DNA of 64,000 bases from the NCBI GenBank assembly GCA_025355105.1, contig JANYAE010000113.1:1-64000 (forward strand). The letters are read 5' to 3'. Source of the DNA: Pseudomonadota bacterium. Its GTDB lineage: Bacteria > Pseudomonadota > Gammaproteobacteria > Steroidobacterales > Steroidobacteraceae. Of this stretch, positions 16,452 through 25,240 are shown piece after piece. A program made the position numbers and the translations under genes. Numbering within the stretch: position 1 is the first letter of the stretch; every line of letters starts with the position of its first letter. Under the pieces are notes generated by a model. That model was not told the DNA's origin, made no database searches, and was given only the letters and a program-made list of their open reading frames with translations.

Positions 16452-17030
16452 ATGGTTGACTCCGCCGAGAGCGACGAGGCCCTGATGCTGTCATTCGCGC
16501 GCGGCGACGCCGCCGCGTTCGAGGAGCTGTACCGTCGCCACGAGTCGCGTGTGTTTCGCTACCTGCGGCGGAACGTGCGCGACCCGGAGGCGGCCAACGA
16601 CCTGATGCAGGAGGTCTGGTTCGCGGTGGCACGCAGCGCCGCGCGCTACCAGCCGACCGCTCGGTTCACGACCTGGCTCTACACGCTCGCGCACCATCGC
16701 ATGGTCGACGCCTTCCGCGCCCGGCGCGACCACCTGAGCCTCGACGCCGCCAACGACGGTGACGGCGGTGCCAGCCTAATCGATCGTCTGCCTGCGGACC
16801 CGCGCAGCGAGCCGGCCGTCGAGGCGGAGACCGACCAGGACGCAGACCGCGTGCTGCGCGCGGTCGGCCAGTTGCCCGAGGAGCAGCGCGCCGCGTTCCT
16901 GCTCAAGGCCGAGGCCGGGCTCAGCGTCGAGCAGATCGCCGCCGCGACCGGCACCAGTTTCGAGACCGCGAAGAGCCGGCTGCGCTACGCGCGCCACAAG
17001 CTGCGCGAATTGCTGGCGGAGTACGCATGA
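16452..17030 (+). CDS. ECF-type RNA polymerase sigma factor
   Basis: A 192-residue sigma-70 family factor lacking regions 1 and 3. Region 2 spans about 25-95 (ELYRRHESRVFRYLRRNV, DLMQEVWFAVAR, FTTWLYTLAHHRMVDAFRAR) and region 4 about 135-190 (LPEEQRAAFLLKAEAGLSVEQIAAATGTSFETAKSRLRYARHKL, read in parts). It should direct transcription of an envelope or stress regulon and typically its own operon. The stop overlaps the ATG of the next gene, which encodes a membrane protein likely to hold the sigma factor inactive. I found no convincing autoregulated ECF promoter in the 119-nt gap before 15595. Confidence 0.93.
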   Translation: MVDSAESDEALMLSFARGDAAAFEELYRRHESRVFRYLRRNVRDPEAANDLMQEVWFAVARSAARYQPTARFTTWLYTLAHHRMVDAFRARRDHLSLDAANDGDGGASLIDRLPADPRSEPAVEAETDQDADRVLRAVGQLPEEQRAAFLLKAEAGLSVEQIAAATGTSFETAKSRLRYARHKLRELLAEYA

Positions 17031-17971
17031 ACACGCCCGAAGAGCGCGACGACGACGCACTCGACGAGCGCTACCGGCGCGCGAGCGGCGCGGCAAGCGA
17101 TGGGCCGAGCGCGGCGGTGCGGGCGGCGATCCTGGCCGAAGGCCGGCGAATCGCTGAGCAGCAGCGGCGCGCGGCGGCGCCGGTCAGCGTCGACACGCTG
17201 CGTCGCGCCGCCAACGACCGCCACTGGCGACTGGCCGCGATCGGCACGCTGATCGCGGCGACGATCGCCGGACTGCTGGTCGTGCCGATCTACCGCGAGC
17301 CCGCGCCGCTTCCGGGCGAGGCGGCGCTGACCCGAACCGAATCGCCGCCCGTCGCGAGTCCGCTCGCGGCCGACAGCGCTCCCGCACCGAATGCTGCGGC
17401 GCCGCCACCGGTGCCGGTGGCAGCGGCAAAGCTGCAGCAGCAGTCTGCGGCCGGCGCGGCGCTCGAGGCGCCGGCTGCACCGTCGGCGCGGCGGCCGCTC
17501 GCGCCCAGCGTCGTTCGGGCGGACGCCGAGCGCGCCGCCGGCGGCGCGAGTCCGCGGCAACGCGTCGAGCCAGCGCCTGCGGAACCGCGGGCGGCGGCGG
17601 CCGATCGTGCCGTGCTGGACGTGACCGCGGCGCGGCGCGCGTCGCCGAGTGCCGACGCGGCACCGGCGGCGCTGGCGGCATCGAGCCCGGATGCCGCCGC
17701 GAGCCTGCGCGCGGCAGTACTCGACGGCAACCGGAGCCGCGTCGCCAGCCTGCTCGAGGCCGGTGCGCCGCTCGGCGCGGTCGACGCGGACGGCCGAACG
17801 CCGCTGCTGCTCGCGATCGCGACAGGCCAGGTGGACGTGGTGCGCGCGTTGCTCGCGCACGGCGCCGATCCGAACATCCCCGGGCGCGACGGCCGCACAC
17901 CGCTCGCCGAGGCGCGGACGCGTCATCTGGATGACATCGCGGCACTGCTCGAACGCTCCGGCGCGCGCTAG
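17027..17971 (+). CDS. Membrane protein with ankyrin repeats, candidate anti-sigma factor
   Basis: A 314-residue protein in four parts. Residues 1-65 are cytoplasmic and polar, with the pattern LDERYRRASG...AVRAAILAEGRR common in anti-sigma partners of ECF factors. About 67-89 are one membrane helix. About 90-225 are Ala/Pro-rich, probably periplasmic. Residues 226-314 hold roughly three ankyrin repeats (DGRTPLLLAI, ALLAHGADPNIPGRDGRTPLAEA). Overlap with the sigma gene (ATGA) and the topology suggest a transmembrane anti-sigma factor whose periplasmic ankyrin tail could sense a protein partner. The coding call is firm; the regulatory role is inferred from position. Confidence 0.8.
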   Translation: MNTPEERDDDALDERYRRASGAASDGPSAAVRAAILAEGRRIAEQQRRAAAPVSVDTLRRAANDRHWRLAAIGTLIAATIAGLLVVPIYREPAPLPGEAALTRTESPPVASPLAADSAPAPNAAAPPPVPVAAAKLQQQSAAGAALEAPAAPSARRPLAPSVVRADAERAAGGASPRQRVEPAPAEPRAAAADRAVLDVTAARRASPSADAAPAALAASSPDAAASLRAAVLDGNRSRVASLLEAGAPLGAVDADGRTPLLLAIATGQVDVVRALLAHGADPNIPGRDGRTPLAEARTRHLDDIAALLERSGAR

Positions 17972-17983
17972 GTTCACGGCACC

Positions 17984-20398
17984 GTGATCACCTGGCCTGC
18001 CGCCCGGCGTGCCGCCGACCTGAGCCGCGCCGCCGTGCCGGCGCCGGCGCGCCGCTGCCGGACGTTCGCGGCCGTCATGCTGGCGACTGCCGGCAGCCTG
18101 ACGCCACCCGCGTCGCCGGCCGCGGAGCCGCGGGCGCAGAGCCTGCCGGACGTGATCGTCGGCACGACGCCGCTGCCCGGCACCGCGGTCGCGCTTGAGG
18201 ACCTGCCGGGCGAGGTGCACTCGCTCGAGCTGCCGGCCGCTGGCGGGATGCCGATGCGGACCGCGACCGAAGCGCTGGCCGGCCGCTTCGCCGGAATCGG
18301 CCTCGAGGACGCGCTCGGCGACGGCTTCCAGCTGAGCCTCGCCTACCGCGGCTTCGCGGCCTCGCCGCTACTCGGCACGCCGCAGGGACTCGCGGTGTAT
18401 CAGGATGGCGTGCGTCTCAACGAGGCCTTCGGCGACGTCGTCAACTGGGACCTCGTGCCGGCCTTCGCGATCCGGCGCATCGACATCGCCAGCGCGAACC
18501 CGGCCTACGGCGCGAACGCGCTCGGCGGCGCGGTCGCGTTCACGATGAAGAACGGCTTGACCGACCGCGGGCTCGCGGCCGAGCTCGAGGGCGGTTCCTT
18601 CGCAACGCGCGCGGCGACGCTCGAGTATGGCGCGCGCGGCGGCGACCTCGCCTGGTACCTTGGCGGCCGTGCGCTCGCCGAGGACGGCGCGCGCCGCTTC
18701 TCGGCCAACTCGCTGCGCCAGCTGTATGCGGACCTGCGCTACGTGACGGCGCGCGACACGCTCGCGCTCACGCTCGAGAGCGGTCACGACCGTCTCGAAG
18801 GCCCGGGCGCGGCGCCGCTGCAGGAGCTGGCGGTCAGCCGCTCGCTGACCTTCACCGGTCCGCAGCAGTCCGACAACCGGCTCGGCCTCGCGACGCTGCG
18901 CGGCACATCACGGCTCGGCGAGACGCTCAACCTCTCCGGCGTTGCGTACTACCGCCACGTCAGCCAGGAGCTCGTCAACGGCAACACCACCAGCTATCGG
19001 GCGTGCACCGGCGCCGCTGCCGCGGGGCTGCTCTGCCAGCAGGACGGTACGACGCCGCTCGCCGGCCTCGACGACGCGCCGCTCCTCGAGCCGGCCGCGG
19101 GCACCGCCGCGGCGCTCGGTGAGAACGACGCCGAGTCGCTGACGGCCAGCACCCGCGGCGCGAGCGTGCAGCTCGCCGGCCACGTGAGCTGGCACGGGTT
19201 GAGTCACGCGCTGGCGCTCGGCGCCGCGGTCGATGCGGCGCGGGTGCGCTTCGCGGCGACCGCGCGGGTGGGACGGCTCGATCCGGCGCTGCAGGTCATC
19301 GACGCGGGACCACCGATCGGCACCGCCGAGGGCACGCCGTTCGCGGCGACGCCGGTGGAACTCGGCATCCGCAGCCGGACGCGTGCCTGGCACGCCAGCG
19401 ACGCCGTCAGCGTGGCAACCGGCGTGACGGTCACCGCCAGCGCCCAGTACGCCGTCGAGGACATCGGCCTCGACGACCGCCGCGGCAGCGCGCTGTCGGG
19501 CGTTAGTCGCTACCAGCGCTTGAACCCCGCGCTCGGGCTGACCTGGCGCATGGCCGCCGGAGCCACCGCGTACGCGGGCTACGCCGAGACGACGCGGGCC
19601 CCGAGCGCGAGCGAGATCGAGTGCTCGGATCCGACGCGGCCGTGCCTGCTGCCCTCGACGCTCGCCGGCGACCCACCGCGACTGCGCCAGGTCGTCGCGC
19701 GCACCTGGGAGGCCGGGCTCCGACAGGGCGGCGCCGGCCCGGCGGGCCTCGGCTTCAGCGCCGGGCTGTTCCGCATCGACCTCGCCGACGACATCTACGG
19801 GATCGCGACCGGCGCCGGCAGCGGCTACTACGCCAACATCGGCGCGACCCGCCGTGAGGGGCTGTCGGCCGACCTCAGCTTCCGCGGCCCGAGCTGGTCA
19901 GGCTTCGCGAGCGGCGCGCTGATCGACGCGACCTTTCGCGACGCGCTGCTGATCCCGTCGCCGCAGAACCCGCTGGCGGATGCCCGGGGTGACATCTTGG
20001 TCCGTCCCGGCGCGCACCTGCCCGGCATCGCGCGGCTGCGCGGCACGCTCGGCGCAGAATGGCGCGCGACGCGGGACGTCAGCGTCGGCGCGACGCTGAG
20101 CGCCGCCGGCCCATCCCACTACCATGGCGACGAATCGAACCAGAATCCGAGGCTGCCGGGCTACGCGCGGCTCGATCTGCACGCGACGCTGGCGCTTGGC
20201 GAGCAGGTGGGGGTCACGCTCGCGCTGCTGAATGTGCTCGACGCTCACTACGCGACCAATGGCCTGTATGCGGACCCGACCGGCGTCGGCGCCCCGGGCG
20301 TGCCCGCAGCCGGCGCAGCCGATCCGGCCGCGGACCACCGCTTCGTGACGCCCGCGCAGCCGCTATCCTGGCGGCTCACGCTGCGTGTGCGCCTGTGA
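17984..20398 (+). CDS. TonB-dependent outer membrane receptor
   Basis: An 804-residue TonB-dependent transporter. After an N-terminal region with a likely signal (RTFAAVMLATAGSL) come a plug domain (about 55-190, with LPDVIVGTTPLPG, QDGVRLNEAFGDVVNWD, IASANPAYGANALGGAV) and a beta-barrel ending with SWRLTLRVRL, whose last residue is hydrophobic rather than Phe. The start is GTG 17984, giving an unusually long N-region before the signal; an internal ATG at codon 32 is an alternative. It follows the sigma/anti-sigma pair by 12 nt and may belong to that regulon. The substrate is not readable. Confidence 0.9.
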   Translation: MITWPAARRAADLSRAAVPAPARRCRTFAAVMLATAGSLTPPASPAAEPRAQSLPDVIVGTTPLPGTAVALEDLPGEVHSLELPAAGGMPMRTATEALAGRFAGIGLEDALGDGFQLSLAYRGFAASPLLGTPQGLAVYQDGVRLNEAFGDVVNWDLVPAFAIRRIDIASANPAYGANALGGAVAFTMKNGLTDRGLAAELEGGSFATRAATLEYGARGGDLAWYLGGRALAEDGARRFSANSLRQLYADLRYVTARDTLALTLESGHDRLEGPGAAPLQELAVSRSLTFTGPQQSDNRLGLATLRGTSRLGETLNLSGVAYYRHVSQELVNGNTTSYRACTGAAAAGLLCQQDGTTPLAGLDDAPLLEPAAGTAAALGENDAESLTASTRGASVQLAGHVSWHGLSHALALGAAVDAARVRFAATARVGRLDPALQVIDAGPPIGTAEGTPFAATPVELGIRSRTRAWHASDAVSVATGVTVTASAQYAVEDIGLDDRRGSALSGVSRYQRLNPALGLTWRMAAGATAYAGYAETTRAPSASEIECSDPTRPCLLPSTLAGDPPRLRQVVARTWEAGLRQGGAGPAGLGFSAGLFRIDLADDIYGIATGAGSGYYANIGATRREGLSADLSFRGPSWSGFASGALIDATFRDALLIPSPQNPLADARGDILVRPGAHLPGIARLRGTLGAEWRATRDVSVGATLSAAGPSHYHGDESNQNPRLPGYARLDLHATLALGEQVGVTLALLNVLDAHYATNGLYADPTGVGAPGVPAAGAADPAADHRFVTPAQPLSWRLTLRVRL

Positions 20399-20466
20399 GA
20401 ATTCCAGCGGCGGCCGCGCTTGCGACCCGCGGCGCGTGCCCTTCGGCGCGGCGACAGGAGAAGAGG

Positions 20467-21489
20467 ATGACGATGCGACGCGCGCGGCAGATCACGAGCT
20501 CGCGGTTATTGCCGGTGCTCGCCGCCGGCCTGCTGTGCGGCGTGACCGCAGCCGATGAGCTGACGACCGGCAAGGACTCGCCGCTTGAGGTCCCTGCGTG
20601 GCTGTTCCCGCTGAATCCGCCGGCCCCGGCCACGGCGGCGGCTCCGGCCGCCGACGCCGGCCGTGCGCTGCGGCTCCCGGGCGCCACCGCGACCTTCCGC
20701 GAGGCCGAGCTCAACAACCTCTTCTTCGCGCCGGACTGGCGACCGGACTCGCACCTGCCGATGCCGGCCATCGTCGCGCGCGGCCGCGCACCGCAGGTCT
20801 TCGCCTGCGGCTACTGCCACTCGCCAACCGGCCAGGGGCGTCCGGAGAACGCTTCACTGGCCGGGCTGACGGCGGACTACATCGTCCGGCAGGTTGCCGA
20901 CTATCGCAGCGGCGCACGTCGCAGCGCCTGGCACGGGCCGTACTCGCCGACCGACAAGATGGCGCAGGTCTCGCAGCACGTCACCGACGAGGAACTCGCG
21001 GCGGCGGCCGCGTACTTCGCGCAGCAGCGGCTGACGTCGCGCGCGATCGTGGTCGAGCGTGCGACGGTACCGCAGATGAAGGTGGTCGGTTTCGTCTGGG
21101 TGGCGGAGCCTGACGGCGGCGAGGAACCGATCGCCGGACGCCTGCTCGAGACCGCGCCGGACCCGGTTCGCCACGAGCGTCGCGACGACACGATGCGCTA
21201 CCTTGCGTACGCGCCGCCTGGCAGCCTCCAGCGCGGCGAGGCGATCGCCCGCTCCGGCGGCGAGGTGACGCTCGCCTGCACGAGCTGCCACGGCGAGGGG
21301 CTGCGCGGTGCCGGGCCGGTGCCACCGCTCGCGGGCCGTTCCCCGACCTACCTCCTCAGGCAGCTGGTCGCATTCCGCAACGGCGCACGCGCCGGACCGG
21401 GCGGCCAGCCAATGCGGCCGGTGGTCGCGTCGCTCGCCATCGACCAGATGGTCGCGGTCGCCGCCTACGCTGCCTCGCTGCCGCCGTAG
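20467..21489 (+). CDS. Periplasmic diheme cytochrome c
   Basis: A 340-residue secreted protein with a signal peptide (about 1-28) and two class I cytochrome c domains. Heme motifs are CGYCH in the first domain and CTSCH in the second, each followed by a distal loop (MAQVSQHVTDEEL; MRPVVASLAIDQM) that could supply the axial Met. The ribosome binding site AGGAGAAGAGG directly upstream of ATG 20467 is the best in this region and fixes the start. This layout matches the c4-like diheme cytochromes that pass electrons to oxidases or from dehydrogenases. It lies 68 nt after a TonB receptor; a functional link is not evident. Confidence 0.88.
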   Translation: MTMRRARQITSSRLLPVLAAGLLCGVTAADELTTGKDSPLEVPAWLFPLNPPAPATAAAPAADAGRALRLPGATATFREAELNNLFFAPDWRPDSHLPMPAIVARGRAPQVFACGYCHSPTGQGRPENASLAGLTADYIVRQVADYRSGARRSAWHGPYSPTDKMAQVSQHVTDEELAAAAAYFAQQRLTSRAIVVERATVPQMKVVGFVWVAEPDGGEEPIAGRLLETAPDPVRHERRDDTMRYLAYAPPGSLQRGEAIARSGGEVTLACTSCHGEGLRGAGPVPPLAGRSPTYLLRQLVAFRNGARAGPGGQPMRPVVASLAIDQMVAVAAYAASLPP

Positions 21490-21712
21490 GGCGCGCCGAG
21501 CGCCGCCAGCGAGATGCGCCCGGGCAGCGCGCGAGCGTGGCGGCGCTCTCGAGCCGCGATACCGTCCCACCCTGCGGTTGGCGCGGCGCAAGGTGCCGCT
21601 CGCGGCGATCCGTTGTAACCTCGGCGACCACCTATCTACCTGCCGCCGAAGACCCGCGCGCAACGCCGGCCCAGGCCGCAGTGGCCCGCACACGACCACT
21701 GGAGTTCCGCCG

Positions 21713-23311
21713 ATGCGCCGACTTCTTGCCTGGCTTCCCGCGCTCATCCTGACGATTCCCGCTCAGGCGTGCTTCGCGGCTGATGTCCCGGCCGGCAAGC
21801 CGGACGTGCCGCGCGTCGAGCCTTTCAAGCCGGAGCAGCAGGCCAGCAAGGGCAGCGTCACCGTCGAGGGCCGCCGCATCGACTACGAGGCGGTGGCCGG
21901 CACGCTCGTCGTCCACACCAAGGACTGGGATGACGTGCCGCAGAACGCCGACAAGGACGACAAGGCAGGGCCTGCCGAAGCGAGCATGTTCTATGTCGCC
22001 TATTTCGCGCCGGACCCGAAGGGCGCCGCGCGGCCGGTGACGTTCTTCTTCAACGGCGGCCCCGGCTCGGCGACCGTGTGGCTGCACATGGGCGCATTCG
22101 GCCCGAAGCGCGTCGTCACGGCCGACGACTCGCACACGCCGGCGGCGCCGTACGCGATCGTCAACAACGACTTCAGCCTGCTCGACGCCAGCGATCTCGT
22201 TTTCATCGACGCGCCCGGCACCGGCTTCAGTCGCGTCGCGGGCAAGGACCACGACAAGGCCTTCTACGGCGTTGACCCGGACGCGCAGGCCTTCGCCGAC
22301 TTCATCTCGCAGTTCCTCGCCAAGTACGGTCGCTGGAACTCGCCGAAGTACCTGTTCGGCGAGAGTTACGGCACGACCCGCTCGGCGGCGCTCGTCAACA
22401 TCCTCGAGACCGAGCGCTCGATCGACTTCAATGGCGTGATCCTGCTGTCGCAGATCCTGGCCTTCGACGGCAGCGTCGACCGCGCCGAATCGAACCCGGG
22501 CGTCGACCTGCCCTACGAGCTGGCGCTGCCGACCTATGCCGCGACCGCCTGGTACCACCACCGACTGCCGGACGCGCCCAAGGAGCTGGCGCCGCTGCTC
22601 AAGGAGGTCGAGCACTTCGCGCTCAACGAGTACGCGCTCGCGCTCGCCGCCGGCGCCGCGCTGCCCGACGAGCAGCGGCGCGCGATCGTCGCCCGCCTGC
22701 ACCGCTACACCGGCTTGCCGGAGGACTACATCGAGAAGGCGAACTTGCGGGTCAGCGGCGGCGAGTTTCGCAAGACGCTGCAGGCGGACCGCGACACGAC
22801 CACCGGCCGGCTCGACACGCGCTTCAACGGGCCGACCCTCGATCCGCTCGCCAAGACCGCCGACTACGATCCGCAGTCGGCGGCGCTGCGCTCGGCCTAC
22901 GTGTCGGCCTTCAACGACTACGCGCGCAAGGACATGCGCTACGGCGAGGGCAAGGCCTTCAAGGCGTCGGTGCCGCTGTTTCGCACCTGGGTGGGCAACC
23001 ACCAGCCGCCGGGCTCGACCTTTCCGGCCGCGCACGCGACCAACGTGATGCCGGACCTCGCCAACGCGATAAAGAACAACCCGAACCTCCGGGTCATGCT
23101 GCATGCCGGCTACTACGACCTCGCGACGCCGTACTTCCAGGGCATCTACGAGATGCAGCACCTGCCGATGGCGGCCAGCCTGCAGAAGAACATCGAGTAC
23201 CAGTTCTACGAGTCGGGCCACATGGTCTACGCGCACGAGGCCTCGTTGAAGACGCTGCACGACTCGGTGGCGGCCTTCATCCGTCGCACCGACAACGTCA
23301 AGGGACACTAG
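21713..23311 (+). CDS. S10-family serine carboxypeptidase
   Basis: A 532-residue exported peptidase (signal peptide ending near ACFAAD) with an alpha/beta-hydrolase fold. Motifs are FFFNGGPGSATVWLHMG forming the oxyanion region, DAPGTGFS, and the nucleophile S218 in GESYGTTRS. Near the C-terminus VMLHAGYYDLATP supplies the Asp and ESGHMVY the His. It should remove C-terminal residues from peptides in the periplasm. ATG 21713 is used as it opens the signal peptide. The 223-nt gap before it (21490-21712) shows no gene and no convincing promoter. Confidence 0.9.
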   Translation: MRRLLAWLPALILTIPAQACFAADVPAGKPDVPRVEPFKPEQQASKGSVTVEGRRIDYEAVAGTLVVHTKDWDDVPQNADKDDKAGPAEASMFYVAYFAPDPKGAARPVTFFFNGGPGSATVWLHMGAFGPKRVVTADDSHTPAAPYAIVNNDFSLLDASDLVFIDAPGTGFSRVAGKDHDKAFYGVDPDAQAFADFISQFLAKYGRWNSPKYLFGESYGTTRSAALVNILETERSIDFNGVILLSQILAFDGSVDRAESNPGVDLPYELALPTYAATAWYHHRLPDAPKELAPLLKEVEHFALNEYALALAAGAALPDEQRRAIVARLHRYTGLPEDYIEKANLRVSGGEFRKTLQADRDTTTGRLDTRFNGPTLDPLAKTADYDPQSAALRSAYVSAFNDYARKDMRYGEGKAFKASVPLFRTWVGNHQPPGSTFPAAHATNVMPDLANAIKNNPNLRVMLHAGYYDLATPYFQGIYEMQHLPMAASLQKNIEYQFYESGHMVYAHEASLKTLHDSVAAFIRRTDNVKGH

Positions 23312-23333
23312 CGGCTCGACGCCGCGCGCGCGG

Positions 23334-23939
23334 TCAGCGGCGCGCGGCAGCGAAGCAGCGCTGCTGGTGGTCGTCGACGATGCCGACCGCCTGCATGAAG
23401 GCGTAGCAGATCGTCGAACCGACGAAGGTGAAGCCGAGGCGCTTCAGCTGCTTGCCGAGGGCCTCGCTTTCGGGTGTCGATACTGCGATGTCGGTGAGCA
23501 GGCGCGGCCGGCGGCGCCGGCCGCCCGGCGCGTGCGCCCAGACGATCTCCTCGAGAGTGTGCCCGGCATCGCGCAGCGCCAGGTAGGCCCGCGCGTTGCG
23601 CACGAAGCCCTCCACCTTGAGCCGGTTGCGGACGATGCCGGGATCGGCGAGCAGCGCGGCCTGCTTGCGCGCCGAGTAGCGCGCCATGCGCTCGGCGTCG
23701 AAGCCGTCATAGACCTGCCGGTAGTGCTCGCGCTTGCGCAGCACGGTGATCCAGCTCAGCCCGGCCTGCGCGCCCTCGAGGCACAGCATCTCGAGCAGCA
23801 GTCGCTCATCGCGCACCGGCACGCCCCATTCGCTGTCGTGGTAGCGGACGTACAGCGGATCGGTGCCGCACCAGGCGCAGCGGTAGCGTCCGTCCGCGTG
23901 ACGCAGCGCCGGCCGGCGTCGCGCGCCAGCCTCAGCCAC
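23334..23939 (-). CDS. tag: DNA-3-methyladenine glycosylase I
   Basis: Removes 3-methyladenine from alkylated DNA. The 201-residue protein shows the Tag family pattern: CAWCGTDPLYVRYHDSEWG, with zinc-binding Cys and His near the N-terminus, LLEMLCLEGAQAGLSWITVL, FVGSTICYAFMQAVG, and a C-terminal DDH with the distal ligands. Start GTG 23939 has AGGAG 9-10 nt upstream. It is 14 nt after the preceding oxidoreductase gene on the same strand, so it may be cotranscribed from 26730. Confidence 0.95.
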   Translation of the reverse strand: MAEAGARRRPALRHADGRYRCAWCGTDPLYVRYHDSEWGVPVRDERLLLEMLCLEGAQAGLSWITVLRKREHYRQVYDGFDAERMARYSARKQAALLADPGIVRNRLKVEGFVRNARAYLALRDAGHTLEEIVWAHAPGGRRRRPRLLTDIAVSTPESEALGKQLKRLGFTFVGSTICYAFMQAVGIVDDHQQRCFAAARR

Positions 23940-23953
23940 AGGGCCGCTCCTGC

Positions 23954-25240
23954 TCAGACGCCGAGTGCATCGCGCAGCCGGTAGCCGACGACCGCCGCCG
24001 GCAGGAACCAGGGATTGCCGGTGTAGAAGGGCCGCGCCGGGAAGCGCAACCCGGCGAGCGCCGTCTCGCCGCCTGCCCGGCCGGCCATCGTCAGGCCGAT
24101 CTTGCGGCCGTAGTAGGTCGCGCTCGGCACGCCCTGGCCGCAGTAGCCCATGCAGTAGTGCAGACCGCGGTCCTCGCCGAGATGCGGCAACGTGTCGAAG
24201 GTGAAGCCGACGAAGCCCATCCAGGCACGGCTGATCCGCACCCGCGCAAGCTCGGGGAATATCTCGGCCAGCATCGCGCGCAGTCGTGGCACGCAGCGCG
24301 TGGCATCGGTCTCGCGCGCCGCGGCCCTGCCGCCGAACAGGATCCGGCGCCCGTCCGGCGACGGCCGGTAGTAGACGATGACGTGGCGCGTATCGCCGAT
24401 ATTGCGGCCGTGCGGGATCAGCCGCCGGACCAGGGCCGGGTCAAGCGGCTCGGTCGCGATGATGTAGCTGCCGATCGGCAGGATCCGGCGCCGGTGCCAC
24501 GGCGCGAAGCTGCCGGTGTAGCCATTGGTGGCCACCAGCACCTGCAGCGCACGCACCGTACCGCGCGCGCTACGCACCTCGAAACCGGACGCGCTGCGCT
24601 CAATCGCCGATACCGCGCAGTGGGCGCGAAACTCCGCCCCGGCGGCCTCCGCCCGCGCATGCAGCGCGCGCACCAGCTTGGCTGGGTGCACGGCCGCGTC
24701 CGCGGGATACAGCACGCCGCCGTGGTAGAGCGCGGTGTCGATCTCCTCCGCCTGCCGCGCGCGCGGCACGACGCGAAACGGCAGCTCGAGGCCCTGCGGC
24801 TGCGACTCTGCCTCGTGCACGAGCGCGCCGAACAGCCGCGGCGTGTGCGCGCCGACGAAGCAGCCGACGTCGCGCCAGTCGCAGTCGAGGCGCTCGTCGC
24901 GCGCCAGCGACTTGAGGTCGGCGACCGACTCGAGCGCCTCCTGGTAGATCCGGGTCGCGATGCGTGCGCCGTGCAGCGCGGTCAGCCGGCCGTGGCTCGG
25001 CTTGATGCTGAAGGCCACCTGCCCGCCATTGCGCGCCGAACAGCCGCCGCCGATCGGGCCGGCGTCGAGCACCAGCGTCGAGCGGCCGGCCAGCGCGGTC
25101 TCGCGCGCCGCGCTCAGCCCGGTGTAGCCGCTGCCGACGATCACGACGTCGGCGCACTCCGGCAGCGGTGCATCGGGCGCATCCGGCAGCGGTGCGTCCA
25201 GCGTCCAGTAGCACTCGGGCGCGTAGTCGTCGGCGTACAT
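23954..25240 (-). CDS. FAD-dependent amine oxidase of the PuuB/DAO family
   Basis: A 428-residue flavoprotein of the DAO family, similar in layout to gamma-glutamylputrescine oxidase PuuB. It has the N-terminal ADVVIVGSGYTGLSAA dinucleotide motif after a short lead containing YWTLDAP, GGGCSARNGGQ next to the flavin, and the C-terminal substrate/FAD region HLGEDRGLHYCMGYCGQGV. It would oxidise a secondary or primary amine to an aldehyde plus H2O2. The ATG at 25240 overlaps the TGA of the aldehyde dehydrogenase gene by one base, so oxidase and dehydrogenase form a natural two-step pair. Exact amine unknown. Confidence 0.85.
   Translation of the reverse strand: MYADDYAPECYWTLDAPLPDAPDAPLPECADVVIVGSGYTGLSAARETALAGRSTLVLDAGPIGGGCSARNGGQVAFSIKPSHGRLTALHGARIATRIYQEALESVADLKSLARDERLDCDWRDVGCFVGAHTPRLFGALVHEAESQPQGLELPFRVVPRARQAEEIDTALYHGGVLYPADAAVHPAKLVRALHARAEAAGAEFRAHCAVSAIERSASGFEVRSARGTVRALQVLVATNGYTGSFAPWHRRRILPIGSYIIATEPLDPALVRRLIPHGRNIGDTRHVIVYYRPSPDGRRILFGGRAAARETDATRCVPRLRAMLAEIFPELARVRISRAWMGFVGFTFDTLPHLGEDRGLHYCMGYCGQGVPSATYYGRKIGLTMAGRAGGETALAGLRFPARPFYTGNPWFLPAAVVGYRLRDALGV

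Noticed and set aside
21632-23308. 558-codon open frame on the minus strand
   Set aside because: Shadow of the S10 carboxypeptidase gene, which has catalytic motifs, signal peptide and correct length on the plus strand.
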